64,000 nt of DNA from an uncultured Pseudomonadota bacterium (GTDB lineage Bacteria > Pseudomonadota > Gammaproteobacteria > Burkholderiales > Burkholderiaceae_C). A program made the translations under genes and the position numbers. Within the stretch, counting starts at the first letter, position 1. Every line of letters starts with the position of its first letter. Of the stretch, positions 21,702 to 27,821 are shown piece by piece. The DNA lies in the NCBI GenBank assembly GCA_945952465.1, contig CAMFIB010000003.1, positions 124,001-188,000 of the forward strand. Reading direction: 5' to 3'. Under the pieces are notes generated by a model, which searched no databases, was not told the DNA's origin, and was given only the letters and a program-made list of their open reading frames with translations.

Positions 21702-21903
21702 ATGCGCCGCCCGGCGGCGTTCCCACACTGATGGTGTCCTGGCCGCCGGCGTCGCCGTCTTCGTGAGGCGGGGGCGGTTTGTCGGGCGTTGTCTCCAGCG
21801 CCGCGTTGTCCCGGCGCTGGTCGCGTGGGCGGGGCTGCTCGGCCGAGGTGAAGTTCTCCGGCGCGGCGTCGGGCGGGGTTGTGCGGCGGTCAGGGGTGGG
21901 CAT
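21700..21903 (-). CDS. Small Pro/Asp-rich hypothetical protein
   Basis: 67 residues from the ATG at 21903, overlapping the end of the upstream KGG-rich gene by 14 bases. The sequence is low-complexity, rich in Pro, Asp, Thr and Gly (DKPPPPHEDGDAGGQD), with no recognised domain and no membrane segment. The overlap with a better-supported gene on the same strand is the main support. In this GC-rich DNA it could be a chance frame. Confidence 0.4.
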   Translation of the reverse strand: MPTPDRRTTPPDAAPENFTSAEQPRPRDQRRDNAALETTPDKPPPPHEDGDAGGQDTISVGTPPGGA

Positions 21904-22195
21904 GGCGTTGTCGTGTGTTGGCTGCCTTCTGCGCAGTGGCCGACCGTTCGGCCACGCTGCGCGACGCGCTGGCCTTGCCGCCTGCGCGCCCGCCTTTGTG
22001 CGCGGCCGCCGGGTCTTCCGGCCGGCCACGGCCGCTGCCGGACCGCTTGCCGCCGTGCGTGATGTCGTTCACGGTGGCCCATGCCCGCCGCTCGGCTTCC
22101 TCGTGGGCCACGCCGCGCTGCTCGTAGCCGTGCTCGATGTGCTGGGCCTGCCGTATCTGCTTGTCGGTGTAACTGGATTTGTCGCCTCTGGGCAT
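21890..22195 (-). CDS. Small basic protein of the 'plasmid stabilisation' annotation group
   Basis: 101 residues. The N-terminus, MPRGDKSSYTDKQIRQAQHI, followed by HGYEQRGVAHEEAERRAWATVN, is the pattern of small proteins commonly labelled plasmid stabilisation protein in chromosomal annotations; the second half is Gly/Lys/Arg/Ala-rich (GGKRSGSGRG) and may bind nucleic acid. There is no toxin or partition motif, so the common label should not be taken as a function. Start ATG at 22195, with AGGA upstream. It is followed by the overlapping small Pro/Asp-rich frame. Confidence 0.65.
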   Translation of the reverse strand: MPRGDKSSYTDKQIRQAQHIEHGYEQRGVAHEEAERRAWATVNDITHGGKRSGSGRGRPEDPAAAHKGGRAGGKASASRSVAERSATAQKAANTRQRHAHP

Positions 22196-22312
22196 GGGAA
22201 CTCCAGGAAAGAGTGGATCGATCCGTTCACCTTAGGCCGGGTGGCGCCAAGCGGCTGTCAGCGGTTGTCGCCAGCGTTTGCCGGCGCACGGGGCGCGACC
22301 CGTAATCGGCCC

Positions 22313-22380
22313 GATTTTCATAGAGAAATCGGCCGCAAGTCAGCGCCAAATGGTGATTTCATGCTCCTGAAAAGAGAGCA
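22313..22380 (+). repeat. Interspersed repeat, copy 2 (near-complete)
   Basis: The best-preserved left half of the family: GATTTTCA, a four-base variable part, AAATCGGCC, and AAGTCAGCGCC, followed by ATGGTGATTT. It ends in a short palindrome-like TGCTC...GAGAGCA in place of the TGCTAT...ATAGCA seen in other copies. Located between two small minus-strand genes. Confidence 0.75.
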
Positions 22381-22406
22381 TCCGGCGCGCCCGGAAAGGC
22401 GGCGGC

Positions 22407-22670
22407 TTAGCCGCGCAAGGCGAGCAGTTCGAGGTCGTCGGCCCGGTGGGCGTCGATCCAGGCGGCCACGGCGGCCACCCGCGTGCCGGCCGCCGCTACC
22501 GCCCGGCGCACCTGCGCGGCGGTGGCGTCGAAACGCAGCGCCCAGAGCTGCAGCTCCAGCGGGTCGCCCACGTTCACCTGCGTGGCGGGTTGGGGTTCAT
22601 CGGGTGAGGCGCCCGTCTGGGGGACGGCCGGCCGGCTGGCGGTGTCGGTCGTGGCATGTCCGAATCGCAT
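22407..22670 (-). CDS. DUF3606-like protein, second copy
   Basis: 87 residues from the ATG at 22670. Its middle (DPLELQLWALRFDATAAQVR, then RAVAAAGTRVAAVAAWI) follows the same pattern as the 60-residue protein at 21149 and as DUF3606 proteins, with a longer variable N-terminus and acidic end. Function unknown. It is 34 bases downstream of the LuxR-type response regulator on the same strand, so the two may be co-transcribed. Confidence 0.6.
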   Translation of the reverse strand: MRFGHATTDTASRPAVPQTGASPDEPQPATQVNVGDPLELQLWALRFDATAAQVRRAVAAAGTRVAAVAAWIDAHRADDLELLALRG

Positions 22671-22704
22671 CGTGTGGTGTCCGTGAAAAGGTGTCGGCAG
22701 GTGC

Positions 22705-23427
22705 TCATGCCGCCGTGGCGGCGGTGCTTTCGCTGCCGATGAGCTGGTGCTGCATGGCGTAGCGGGTGAGTGCGGAATTGGAGTTGAGCTGCAGTTTGTC
22801 GAGCAGGCGGCGCCGGTAGGTGCTGACCGCCTTGGTGGTGATGCACAGCAGAGCTGCCACCTCCTGCGTGGCCTTGCCTTCGGCCAGCCGCAGGAAGACC
22901 TGCAGTTCGCGCTGCGACAGCTCCTCGTGCGCGGCGGCGGAGCGGTGTGGCCGTTCCAGGCAGCGCGCCATGAGCTCGGCCACTTCGGCGCTGATGTAAC
23001 GCCGGCCCTGGGCTGCCACGCGCACCGCCTCGACGATGCGTTCCGGGTCCACGCCCTTGGACAGATAGCCGCTGGCCCCGGCGCGGATGGTGTTGAGCGC
23101 ATAGACGTCGGCCGGCTGGCCGCTGAAGATCAGCACGCCGCAACCGGGCCAGCGCGCCTTCAGGCTGCGCAGCACCTCCAGGCCGTTGCCGTTGGGCATC
23201 ATCAGGTCCAGCACCAGCACGTCAACCGGTTGCTGCTGCAACAGCCCCAGCGCCGAGCGCCCCGAGCCGCACACCCCGACCACATGGATGTCGTCGTACA
23301 GCTCGAGGAAAGACTGCGTGGCGCTGAGCACGATGGGGTGGTCGTCGGCCAGTGCCACGCGGATGGGTGGCGGCCCGGCGGCGGGCGGCGTCAGCACCCA
23401 CGGCGGGGCGGTTTTGAAATGAGGCAT
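22705..23427 (-). CDS. LuxR/NarL-family response regulator
   Basis: 240 residues. Receiver domain at about 21-140, with acidic pair in ALADDHP, phospho-acceptor Asp about 74 (LVLDLMMPNGNG) and Lys in GYLSKGVDPE; LuxR helix-turn-helix at about 165-228 (LSQRELQVFLRLAEGKATQE, then ISTKAVSTYRRR-like ITTKAVSTYRRRLLDKL). It is a transcription factor normally controlled by a histidine kinase; no kinase is adjacent, but the hybrid kinase operon lies 2 kb away and transcribes in the same direction, so cross-talk is possible. The effective N-terminus may be shorter, since residues 1-20 are Pro-rich. Confidence 0.92.
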   Translation of the reverse strand: MPHFKTAPPWVLTPPAAGPPPIRVALADDHPIVLSATQSFLELYDDIHVVGVCGSGRSALGLLQQQPVDVLVLDLMMPNGNGLEVLRSLKARWPGCGVLIFSGQPADVYALNTIRAGASGYLSKGVDPERIVEAVRVAAQGRRYISAEVAELMARCLERPHRSAAAHEELSQRELQVFLRLAEGKATQEVAALLCITTKAVSTYRRRLLDKLQLNSNSALTRYAMQHQLIGSESTAATAA

Positions 23428-23498
23428 TGCCTCACCGTAAACCCGATCGGGGAAATCTCGTGCGCTTGTCGCAAATCTTTACGGTATGGCGGAAGCGC

Positions 23499-23690
23499 TC
23501 AGCCCCCGACCGCCAGAAATTCCCAGATCGACCCGCTCGATTGGCGATCGCGGATCATGCGGGTGCCGCAGTCGCGGCATTGGTAGGTGGCGGCCTCGCC
23601 GTCGCGGTGCGACACCTCCACCTGGCGGTCGTGTGGCGGTGTTTCGTTGGGCCGCCCGTTCTGCTCCACGCAGCGTGCGCAGGGTTCCAT
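23499..23690 (-). CDS. Small zinc-ribbon-like protein
   Basis: 63 residues with a strong ribosome-binding site (AAAGGAG, seven bases upstream). Two Cys pairs (MEPCARCVEQ at the start, and YQCRDCGTRMIRD at about 36-48) would form a zinc ribbon. The C-terminus has hydrophobic residues (IWEFLAVGG). No family name was recognised. It sits upstream of the regulator, with only a short gap, and near a second small zinc-ribbon gene. The ribosome-binding site and Cys pairs make a real gene likely. Confidence 0.6.
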   Translation of the reverse strand: MEPCARCVEQNGRPNETPPHDRQVEVSHRDGEAATYQCRDCGTRMIRDRQSSGSIWEFLAVGG

Positions 23691-23796
23691 CGTGCGCTCC
23701 TTTCACGGCCAGTATGGGCGGTGAAGGCGCCGAGCGCCGTAGGACGTGGGGGCCAAGCGGTGTGGCCGCACCACGGCTTCTGTGCGGGGCGAAGCG

Positions 23797-24030
23797 TCAG
23801 CGGGGGCCGTTGAGCATCCGCTCCAGCGCGCGCGTCCACCAGCCTGCGGTGGGCGGGCCGGCGGGAGCGGTCTGCAGCGGTGCGTGCAAACCGCCAAAGC
23901 GCCGCGCCTCGGCCTGCGTGAGCGTGAAGGGCGTGGTGCAGGTGGGGCACTGCAGGGTCTGGCGAGACGCGACTTGCGACGCTGGCACGGCCACCCGGCT
24001 GCGGCATTTGGGGCAGGTCACGTTCATCAT
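23797..24030 (-). CDS. Small zinc-ribbon protein, MJ0042-like
   Basis: 77 residues. The N-terminus MMNVTCPKCRSRVAVPASQV followed by LQCPTCTTPFTLT holds two CxxC pairs spaced as in the MJ0042 zinc-finger motif found at the start of many proteobacterial proteins. The remaining half is Pro/Ala-rich with no membrane segment, whereas many relatives have one. AGGAAG lies upstream of two adjacent ATG codons (24030 and 24027). Role unknown. Confidence 0.6.
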   Translation of the reverse strand: MMNVTCPKCRSRVAVPASQVASRQTLQCPTCTTPFTLTQAEARRFGGLHAPLQTAPAGPPTAGWWTRALERMLNGPR

Positions 24031-24080
24031 GGGGACTTCCTGTGGGGTTCACCTGCCAATGCGGCACGCGGGTGGAAATG

Positions 24081-24101
24081 TAACTTAAGGTTACGTTAAG
24101 G
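24081..24101. promoter_or_regulatory. TTAAGG direct repeats upstream of thioesterase gene
   Basis: Two TTAAGG hexamers, five bases apart, within an AT-rich patch 88 bases before the thioesterase start and 51 from the zinc-ribbon gene. The layout could be a regulator site, but nothing specific was recognised. Confidence 0.25.
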
Positions 24102-24188
24102 CGGTGAAAGCCCATCGCGCGTGCGCTGGAAATGCGACTTTCGGCTTACGCCGGCCGCGCAAAACCGGCCCCTATACTGGCGCCGACC

Positions 24189-24623
24189 ATGAGCGATGTT
24201 GCCCCCACCCTGCCGGCCGTTGGGCTGCTGCACACCGAAACCATGCGGGTCGAGCCGCGCCACACCGTTCCCCAGGTGGCCGACTGGCCCGGCTTCTCAG
24301 ACATGCCGCCGGTCTTCGCCACCGCGATGATGGTGGGCTTCATGGAGCAGACCTGCATCATGGCGCTGCGCGGCCATCTCACGGCCGGGCAGGGCACGGT
24401 GGGCACGCATGTCGACATGAGCCACCTCGCCGCCACGCCGGTTGGCCACACCGTTACCGCCACCGTGGAACTCGTCGCGGTCGAGGGCCGACAACTGCGC
24501 TTCAAGGTCGAGTGCCGCGACGACGCCGAGGTGATCGGCCGCGGCGTTCACGACCGGTTCATCATCGATTCCGCCCGCTTCGCCGCCAAGGCGGCCGGCA
24601 AGGCAGCCACGTCGGGCCGCTGA
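24189..24623 (+). CDS. Thioesterase-like (hot-dog fold) protein
   Basis: 144 residues. The sequence resembles the fluoroacetyl-CoA-thioesterase-like group of hot-dog proteins: ATAMMVGFMEQTCIMAL with Glu in the central helix, then GQGTVGTHVDMSHLAATPVG, and a second strand block TVELVAVEGRQLRFKVECRD. Such proteins hydrolyse small acyl-CoAs. The conserved Thr and His positions (GTHVDMSH) agree with the family, but substrate cannot be inferred. The stop overlaps the next start (TGATG), so it is translated together with the ArsC-like gene. Confidence 0.75.
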   Translation: MSDVAPTLPAVGLLHTETMRVEPRHTVPQVADWPGFSDMPPVFATAMMVGFMEQTCIMALRGHLTAGQGTVGTHVDMSHLAATPVGHTVTATVELVAVEGRQLRFKVECRDDAEVIGRGVHDRFIIDSARFAAKAAGKAATSGR

Positions 24624-25045
24624 TGGACGCGACCCTCTTCCACAACCCCGCATGCGGCACCAGCCGCAACACGCTGGCGCTGCTGCGCCACGCCGGGCTG
24701 GCGCCCACCATCGTCGAGTACCTTGTGTCCCCGCCGACAAAGCCGCAACTGCGGCAACTTCTGGCCGACATGGGCCTGCCGGTGCGGGCCCTGCTGCGGG
24801 AAAAAGAGCCGCTGTTTGCCGAAATGAACCTGGCCGACCCGCGCTGGACCGATGACCAACTGCTGGACACCCTGCACCGGCACCCCATCTTGATGAACCG
24901 GCCCGTGGTGCGCACCCCGCGCGGCACACGCCTGTGCCGGCCTTCCGAGCTGGTGCTGGAGCTACTGCCCGATGGCCCCTTGCCGGATTTCGTGAAGTCC
25001 GACGGCGAAGTGGTGCGCGACCACGGCCGGCGGCTGCCGGGCTGA
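24623..25045 (+). CDS. arsC: ArsC family reductase (glutaredoxin-coupled type)
   Basis: 140 residues, the usual size for E. coli-type ArsC. The catalytic Cys is in HNPACGTSRNTL (about residue 11), followed by the oxyanion-binding Arg region (LMNRPVVRTPRG) and the LREKEPLFAEMNL and DDQLLDTLHRHP segments. The family reduces arsenate to arsenite with glutathione and glutaredoxin; some members have other roles. No arsR or arsB genes are near, so arsenic resistance by this gene alone is not certain. Start overlaps the thioesterase stop. Confidence 0.85.
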   Translation: MDATLFHNPACGTSRNTLALLRHAGLAPTIVEYLVSPPTKPQLRQLLADMGLPVRALLREKEPLFAEMNLADPRWTDDQLLDTLHRHPILMNRPVVRTPRGTRLCRPSELVLELLPDGPLPDFVKSDGEVVRDHGRRLPG

Positions 25046-25110
25046 AGCGCCCGCACACCGCGCGGACGGGGGGGACACGGCGTTTGCGGCCGTTTTTTCA
25101 CCCGCCAATG

Positions 25111-25141
25111 AAAAAACCCCGCTACCAATTCAGTAGCGGGG
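25111..25141 (-). terminator. Minus-strand terminator, probably the original tRNA-Asn terminator
   Basis: 9-bp stem CCCCGCTAC / GTAGCGGGG with a seven-base loop. On the minus strand the stem is followed by six T residues, whereas the plus side has only CTTCC. It lies 27 bases beyond the 3' end of the tRNA-Asn fragment, where a tRNA terminator belongs. Confidence 0.75.
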
Positions 25142-25167
25142 CTTCCAGGAACCACAAGGGTTTGTAG

Positions 25168-25202
25168 TGGCTCCTCGACCTGGGTTCGAACCACCTACGG
25201 AT
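25168..25202 (-). repeat. Partial tRNA-Asn 3' end (attachment-site duplicate)
   Basis: The minus strand carries the 3' part of tRNA-Asn including CCA and the T-arm. It matches the intact gene at 27709-27784 over about 35 bases except for one C/T difference and a four-base deletion. Orientation is the same as the intact gene. This is the expected far-end duplicate left by a tRNA-targeted integrative element. Confidence 0.8.
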
Positions 25203-25420
25203 ACCAGTCCTCATCCCAAACGGGCTCCAAAGCGGCATAAACACTGGCATCCAAACGCGTTGTTGCCTAAAGCGGCCCGGGTGAATCAATGTTCACGGGA
25301 CGATGAATGGTCTGAATACTGGGATATAGATAGATCGATGCATCGGCCCAATGTTGTTGGCATGTCGACGAAGCAACGTTGCCCCGGCGTGTGTCTGCAC
25401 GGTTGAAGTTGAGACGTGAT

Positions 25421-26395
25421 ATGGAAATTTCGCCATTTCTGTCTGAACCGCAAAGCACTTGTCTGCCCTTCACTTACAGTCGAGGGATGCTGAAATGCCT
25501 AACTGACGGATTGGGGACGATCCGTCTACCTCATACATTGAACGCATCCACCATGTACGCCATGATTGGAGAGGCAATAACCCAGTCGGGTGATTCTAAA
25601 TTCATAAATGTCACTATAGATTTTCTAAATCTCCAACAGATTGGGCCGGTTGGGGTTGTAGTGCTTTCAAATTTAATTGAGTATTTGCGCTTATGCGGAG
25701 CGGGAGGAACGCTAACTGGGTTGGTGAATAATTCGGATGCTGTAAAGTATTTGGATATGGTTGGGTTTTTTGAAGACTATAACAATAAGCGAATTTCTCC
25801 TGCGCTTGTGACGCCCGATACGCTACTTTCTCTGACAAGGGTTCCCAATGTAAAAAGAACAACTTTTTTACAGGACCGATTGATGCCTTGGGTGGCTAAG
25901 CTTATGAACGTCTCTCCAGGTTCACTGGGAAGTTTTCGAGTAGGCGTTGAAGAGGTTTTACAGAATATTGGGCATCATTCGACAATTGATGTTGGTTGCG
26001 CTCACGGCGCGCTTGTTGATGATGAAATAATTTTAGCAATCTCAGATTTCGGTGTCGGAATTCCAGAAAATGTTCGTAGTGTCGAAGGCTGGCATAAAGA
26101 TGGAGAGGCAATCAAGAGAGCGTGTGATGAGGGATTTACTTCAACCGGAAATAAAATTCGGGGTGCTGGGCTTGGTGTGTTGTTAAAAACAATGACAAGC
26201 AATGGGCGGGGACGCGTTTCCATCACATCGGGAGCGGGTCAAGTCTCCGCAATTCACTTGCCCGGCGGCGGTTACCGGCTAACTGCCCGTCAAAAGTCAT
26301 TCATTTACCCAGGTACGCTTATTGAAATCGCGCTAAAGTTGGGCAGCTTCGAAGGACTGTCGCAAGAAGTTGAAGCAGAGGAGTTTTCATGGTGA
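25421..26395 (+). CDS. GHKL ATPase with N-terminal STAS-like half
   Basis: 324 residues. Residues about 33-120 look like a STAS-type beta/alpha fold (INVTIDFLNLQQIGPVGVVV, then a variable loop). The C-terminal half is a histidine-kinase/GHKL ATPase: N-box EVLQNIGHH (about 178-186), G1 SDFGVGIPE (208-216), G2 GAGLG (248-252), and a closing strand PGTLIEIAL (297-305). There is no phospho-acceptor His box, so it is more like anti-sigma kinases (SpoIIAB/RsbW) than a sensor kinase. Low GC and rare codons mark it as foreign. Its stop overlaps the STAS-like gene by seven bases, so both products are likely partners. Biological role unknown. Confidence 0.8.
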   Translation: MEISPFLSEPQSTCLPFTYSRGMLKCLTDGLGTIRLPHTLNASTMYAMIGEAITQSGDSKFINVTIDFLNLQQIGPVGVVVLSNLIEYLRLCGAGGTLTGLVNNSDAVKYLDMVGFFEDYNNKRISPALVTPDTLLSLTRVPNVKRTTFLQDRLMPWVAKLMNVSPGSLGSFRVGVEEVLQNIGHHSTIDVGCAHGALVDDEIILAISDFGVGIPENVRSVEGWHKDGEAIKRACDEGFTSTGNKIRGAGLGVLLKTMTSNGRGRVSITSGAGQVSAIHLPGGGYRLTARQKSFIYPGTLIEIALKLGSFEGLSQEVEAEEFSW

Positions 26396-26673
26396 TCAAA
26401 GTTCGAGATCATGTGGAGCGGTGCTCCACCTACGAGGACGGCGAAGTCATCTTGCAGTTGCTCCAGCCCGAAATAGAGGGCGGCAAAGATGTCGTCCTGT
26501 CGTTTGAGGGGATCGATGCCATCCCCTCGGCCTTCGTTAACGCGTCTGTGGTGAGGCTTGCCCAAATTGCTGGCATTGCAGCAGTCAAGGCGCACCTCCG
26601 GATCATTGATTCCACTCGACAGATCAACGACCTCATTCGGTCTCGACTTGAGTACGTGGCACTCAGTCGATAG
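26389..26673 (+). CDS. STAS-like domain protein (DUF4325)
   Basis: 94 residues. The central part VVLSFEGIDAIPSAFVNASV (about 36-55) is the DUF4325 signature, a fold related to anti-sigma-factor antagonists: a beta strand ending in Phe-x-Gly/Asp, then Ser-Ala/Phe. In canonical STAS proteins a Ser near this spot is phosphorylated by the partner kinase; here Ser 47 (AIPSAF) is a candidate. It overlaps the ATPase gene by seven bases and is followed by a terminator, making a self-contained two-gene unit. Function in this context is not established. Confidence 0.75.
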   Translation: MVIKVRDHVERCSTYEDGEVILQLLQPEIEGGKDVVLSFEGIDAIPSAFVNASVVRLAQIAGIAAVKAHLRIIDSTRQINDLIRSRLEYVALSR

Positions 26674-26698
26674 AACTCGTTTAGACGTCTGCACTAGA

Positions 26699-26722
26699 AG
26701 CCGCCTTCGGGCGGCTTTTTGC
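26699..26722 (+). terminator. Intrinsic terminator of the island gene pair
   Basis: AGCCGCC / GGCGGCT stem with a stable TTCG tetraloop and a run of five T, 26 bases after the STAS-like stop codon. Confidence 0.88.
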
Positions 26723-26725
26723 ATT

Positions 26726-27220
26726 TCAGCCGACTGCCCGCGCGTTGGCATTCACTGTCTCATGCCAGCGCTGCTTGACGTAGATCTCGGTTGTGCTCTT
26801 GTCCGAATGGCCACAGAGCTGCTGGGTGGTTTTGAGGGCGTACCGTCGCGCCGCATGTCGGCGGCGTCTTTGCCCTTCAAATCCCGAAACCCAGTTGACG
26901 CGTAGGTGCCGCCGCGCAGAGCTTGCGCGACTCGTTCGCCTTGGTGATGGTCCGTTTCAGCGTGGTACCAATGCCGTCGTAACTGTAGGGCTTGCCGTCA
27001 TGGGGTGCACCAGCACTTGACGCAGGACGGGCACGTCGCCGACCGAGATCTTGATCATGTCGGCCAGCTCGGCGTGAGCGCGATCTTCATGACTTGCCCG
27101 GTCTTGTGCTGCCGGAACGTTATCTTGCGGACCCGGCTCGGTGATCAGGCCGGCACTGGTCCAAGTGATGATGTCGCCCTCAGGCCGCTGCAGGGCCCGG
27201 TAGATCAGTCCTCCGACAAT
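26726..27220 (-). pseudogene. Tyrosine recombinase (phage integrase), decayed
   Basis: Reading the minus strand with frame changes recovers an integrase C-terminal half. The final segment LCGHSDKSTTEIYVKQRWHE holds the His-x-x-Arg/Lys neighbourhood and the nucleophilic Tyr, and ends in a stop at 26726. Upstream pieces in other frames include LKGKDAADMRR, HDGKPYSYDGIGTTLKR and FRQHKTGQVMKIALTP, all recognisable integrase parts. At least two frameshifts separate them and the N-terminal half is not identifiable, so the gene is dead. Its position next to a tRNA with a duplicated 3' end agrees with the enzyme that once inserted this island. Confidence 0.8.
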
Positions 27221-27333
27221 TTCGACAATATGGGCAGTATGGGCCGCGTCCCGCCGGACATCTGCGCCATTACTTGGCGCAAGCTGGTGATAACCGACGA
27301 AGACTAGGTCATCCGCCGGCGCATGCGCGCCCC

Positions 27334-27599
27334 TTTGTGGCTAGCTGCGCGATGTGGAGCGGGCCCGGGACAAGCTCTTCGAGCGGCTGGAGATGGGTGG
27401 GAAGGACACGCCGGACCTGTCCTCGATCTCAAAGCGCCTGCAGGCGCGCAATGACGAGTTGGAGCAACTGCAACACCAGCTCGAGCGCGTGGAGTCGGCG
27501 CCGGGGCCTGAGAAGGTGAGGAAGATCGACCCGGAGATCGCCATCGAGGTGATGCGCGGAACGATCGAGGCCGGCACGCCAAAAAAAAGCGCACCTTGA
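27334..27599 (+). pseudogene. Possible large serine recombinase C-terminal remnant
   Basis: An open stretch beginning just after a TAG near 27341 encodes a charged coiled-coil segment (VERARDKLFERLEMGGKD, then KRLQARNDELEQLQHQLERV, then PEIAIEVMRGTIEAG). This matches the coiled-coil and tail found after the zinc ribbon in large serine recombinases. There is no catalytic domain in the window. Another coiled-coil protein could give the same look, so the call is tentative. A hairpin with AAAAGCGC/GCGCTTTT arms ends the segment at 27585-27612. Confidence 0.4.
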
Positions 27600-27708
27600 T
27601 GGGGGCGCTTTTAACGGACATCACAGTGGATCCGTTGAAAGTCACTGTGAACTACCACCGGACGCGCTTTTGGCGCCTTCCGATCGCAGTGTTATCAGCA
27701 GCAACAGG

Positions 27709-27784
27709 TGGCTCCTCGACCTGGGCTCGAACCAGGGACCTACGGATTAACAGTCCGGCGCTCTACCGACTGAGCTATCGAGGA
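27709..27784 (-). tRNA. tRNA-Asn (anticodon GTT)
   Basis: A 76-base tRNA on the minus strand. Acceptor arms TCCTCGA and TCGAGGA pair perfectly, D-arm is GCTCAGTCGGTAGAGC, the anticodon loop is CTGTTAA (GTT anticodon), T-loop is GGTTCGAGCCC-like, and the CCA end is encoded. Its 3' end is the integration site of the adjacent island, whose far end has a partial copy at 25168. It stays intact because the incoming element restored the 3' portion. Confidence 0.95.
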
Positions 27785-27821
27785 ACAAGCCCTAGAGTAT
27801 AGCGTGGTTTCGGGCCATTTT

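Larger units (their letters stand above)
25046..25420. other. Island junction: native tRNA terminator, tRNA fragment, AT-rich leader
   Basis: 375 bases without a gene. They contain a minus-strand terminator (25111-25141), a 35-base piece of tRNA-Asn (25168-25202), and then an increasingly AT-rich segment that leads to the ATPase gene at 25421. No further open frame is credible. The promoter for the island genes should be in 25210-25420. Confidence 0.6.
25168..27784. mobile_element. Small genomic island integrated at tRNA-Asn
   Basis: Bounded by a partial tRNA-Asn copy on the left and the intact tRNA-Asn on the right in direct orientation. The region between is visibly richer in A and T than the chromosome (one 60-base line at 25621 is about 38% GC), especially in 25400-26400. 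Cargo is a GHKL ATPase/STAS-like gene pair. A frameshifted tyrosine integrase and a recombinase C-terminal scrap remain, so the island has probably lost its own mobility. Direct evidence is the duplication, base composition and integrase remains. Confidence 0.8.

Noticed and set aside
22196-22406. A possible coding frame between the KGG-rich protein gene and the second DUF3606 gene
   Set aside because: No frame has a ribosome-binding site or plausible composition; the space is occupied by the interspersed repeat.
27600-27660. TCACAGTG / CACTGTGA inverted repeat near the tRNA as a transposon end
   Set aside because: Single short inverted repeat with no partner or target duplication; may be a local hairpin of the recombinase scrap.
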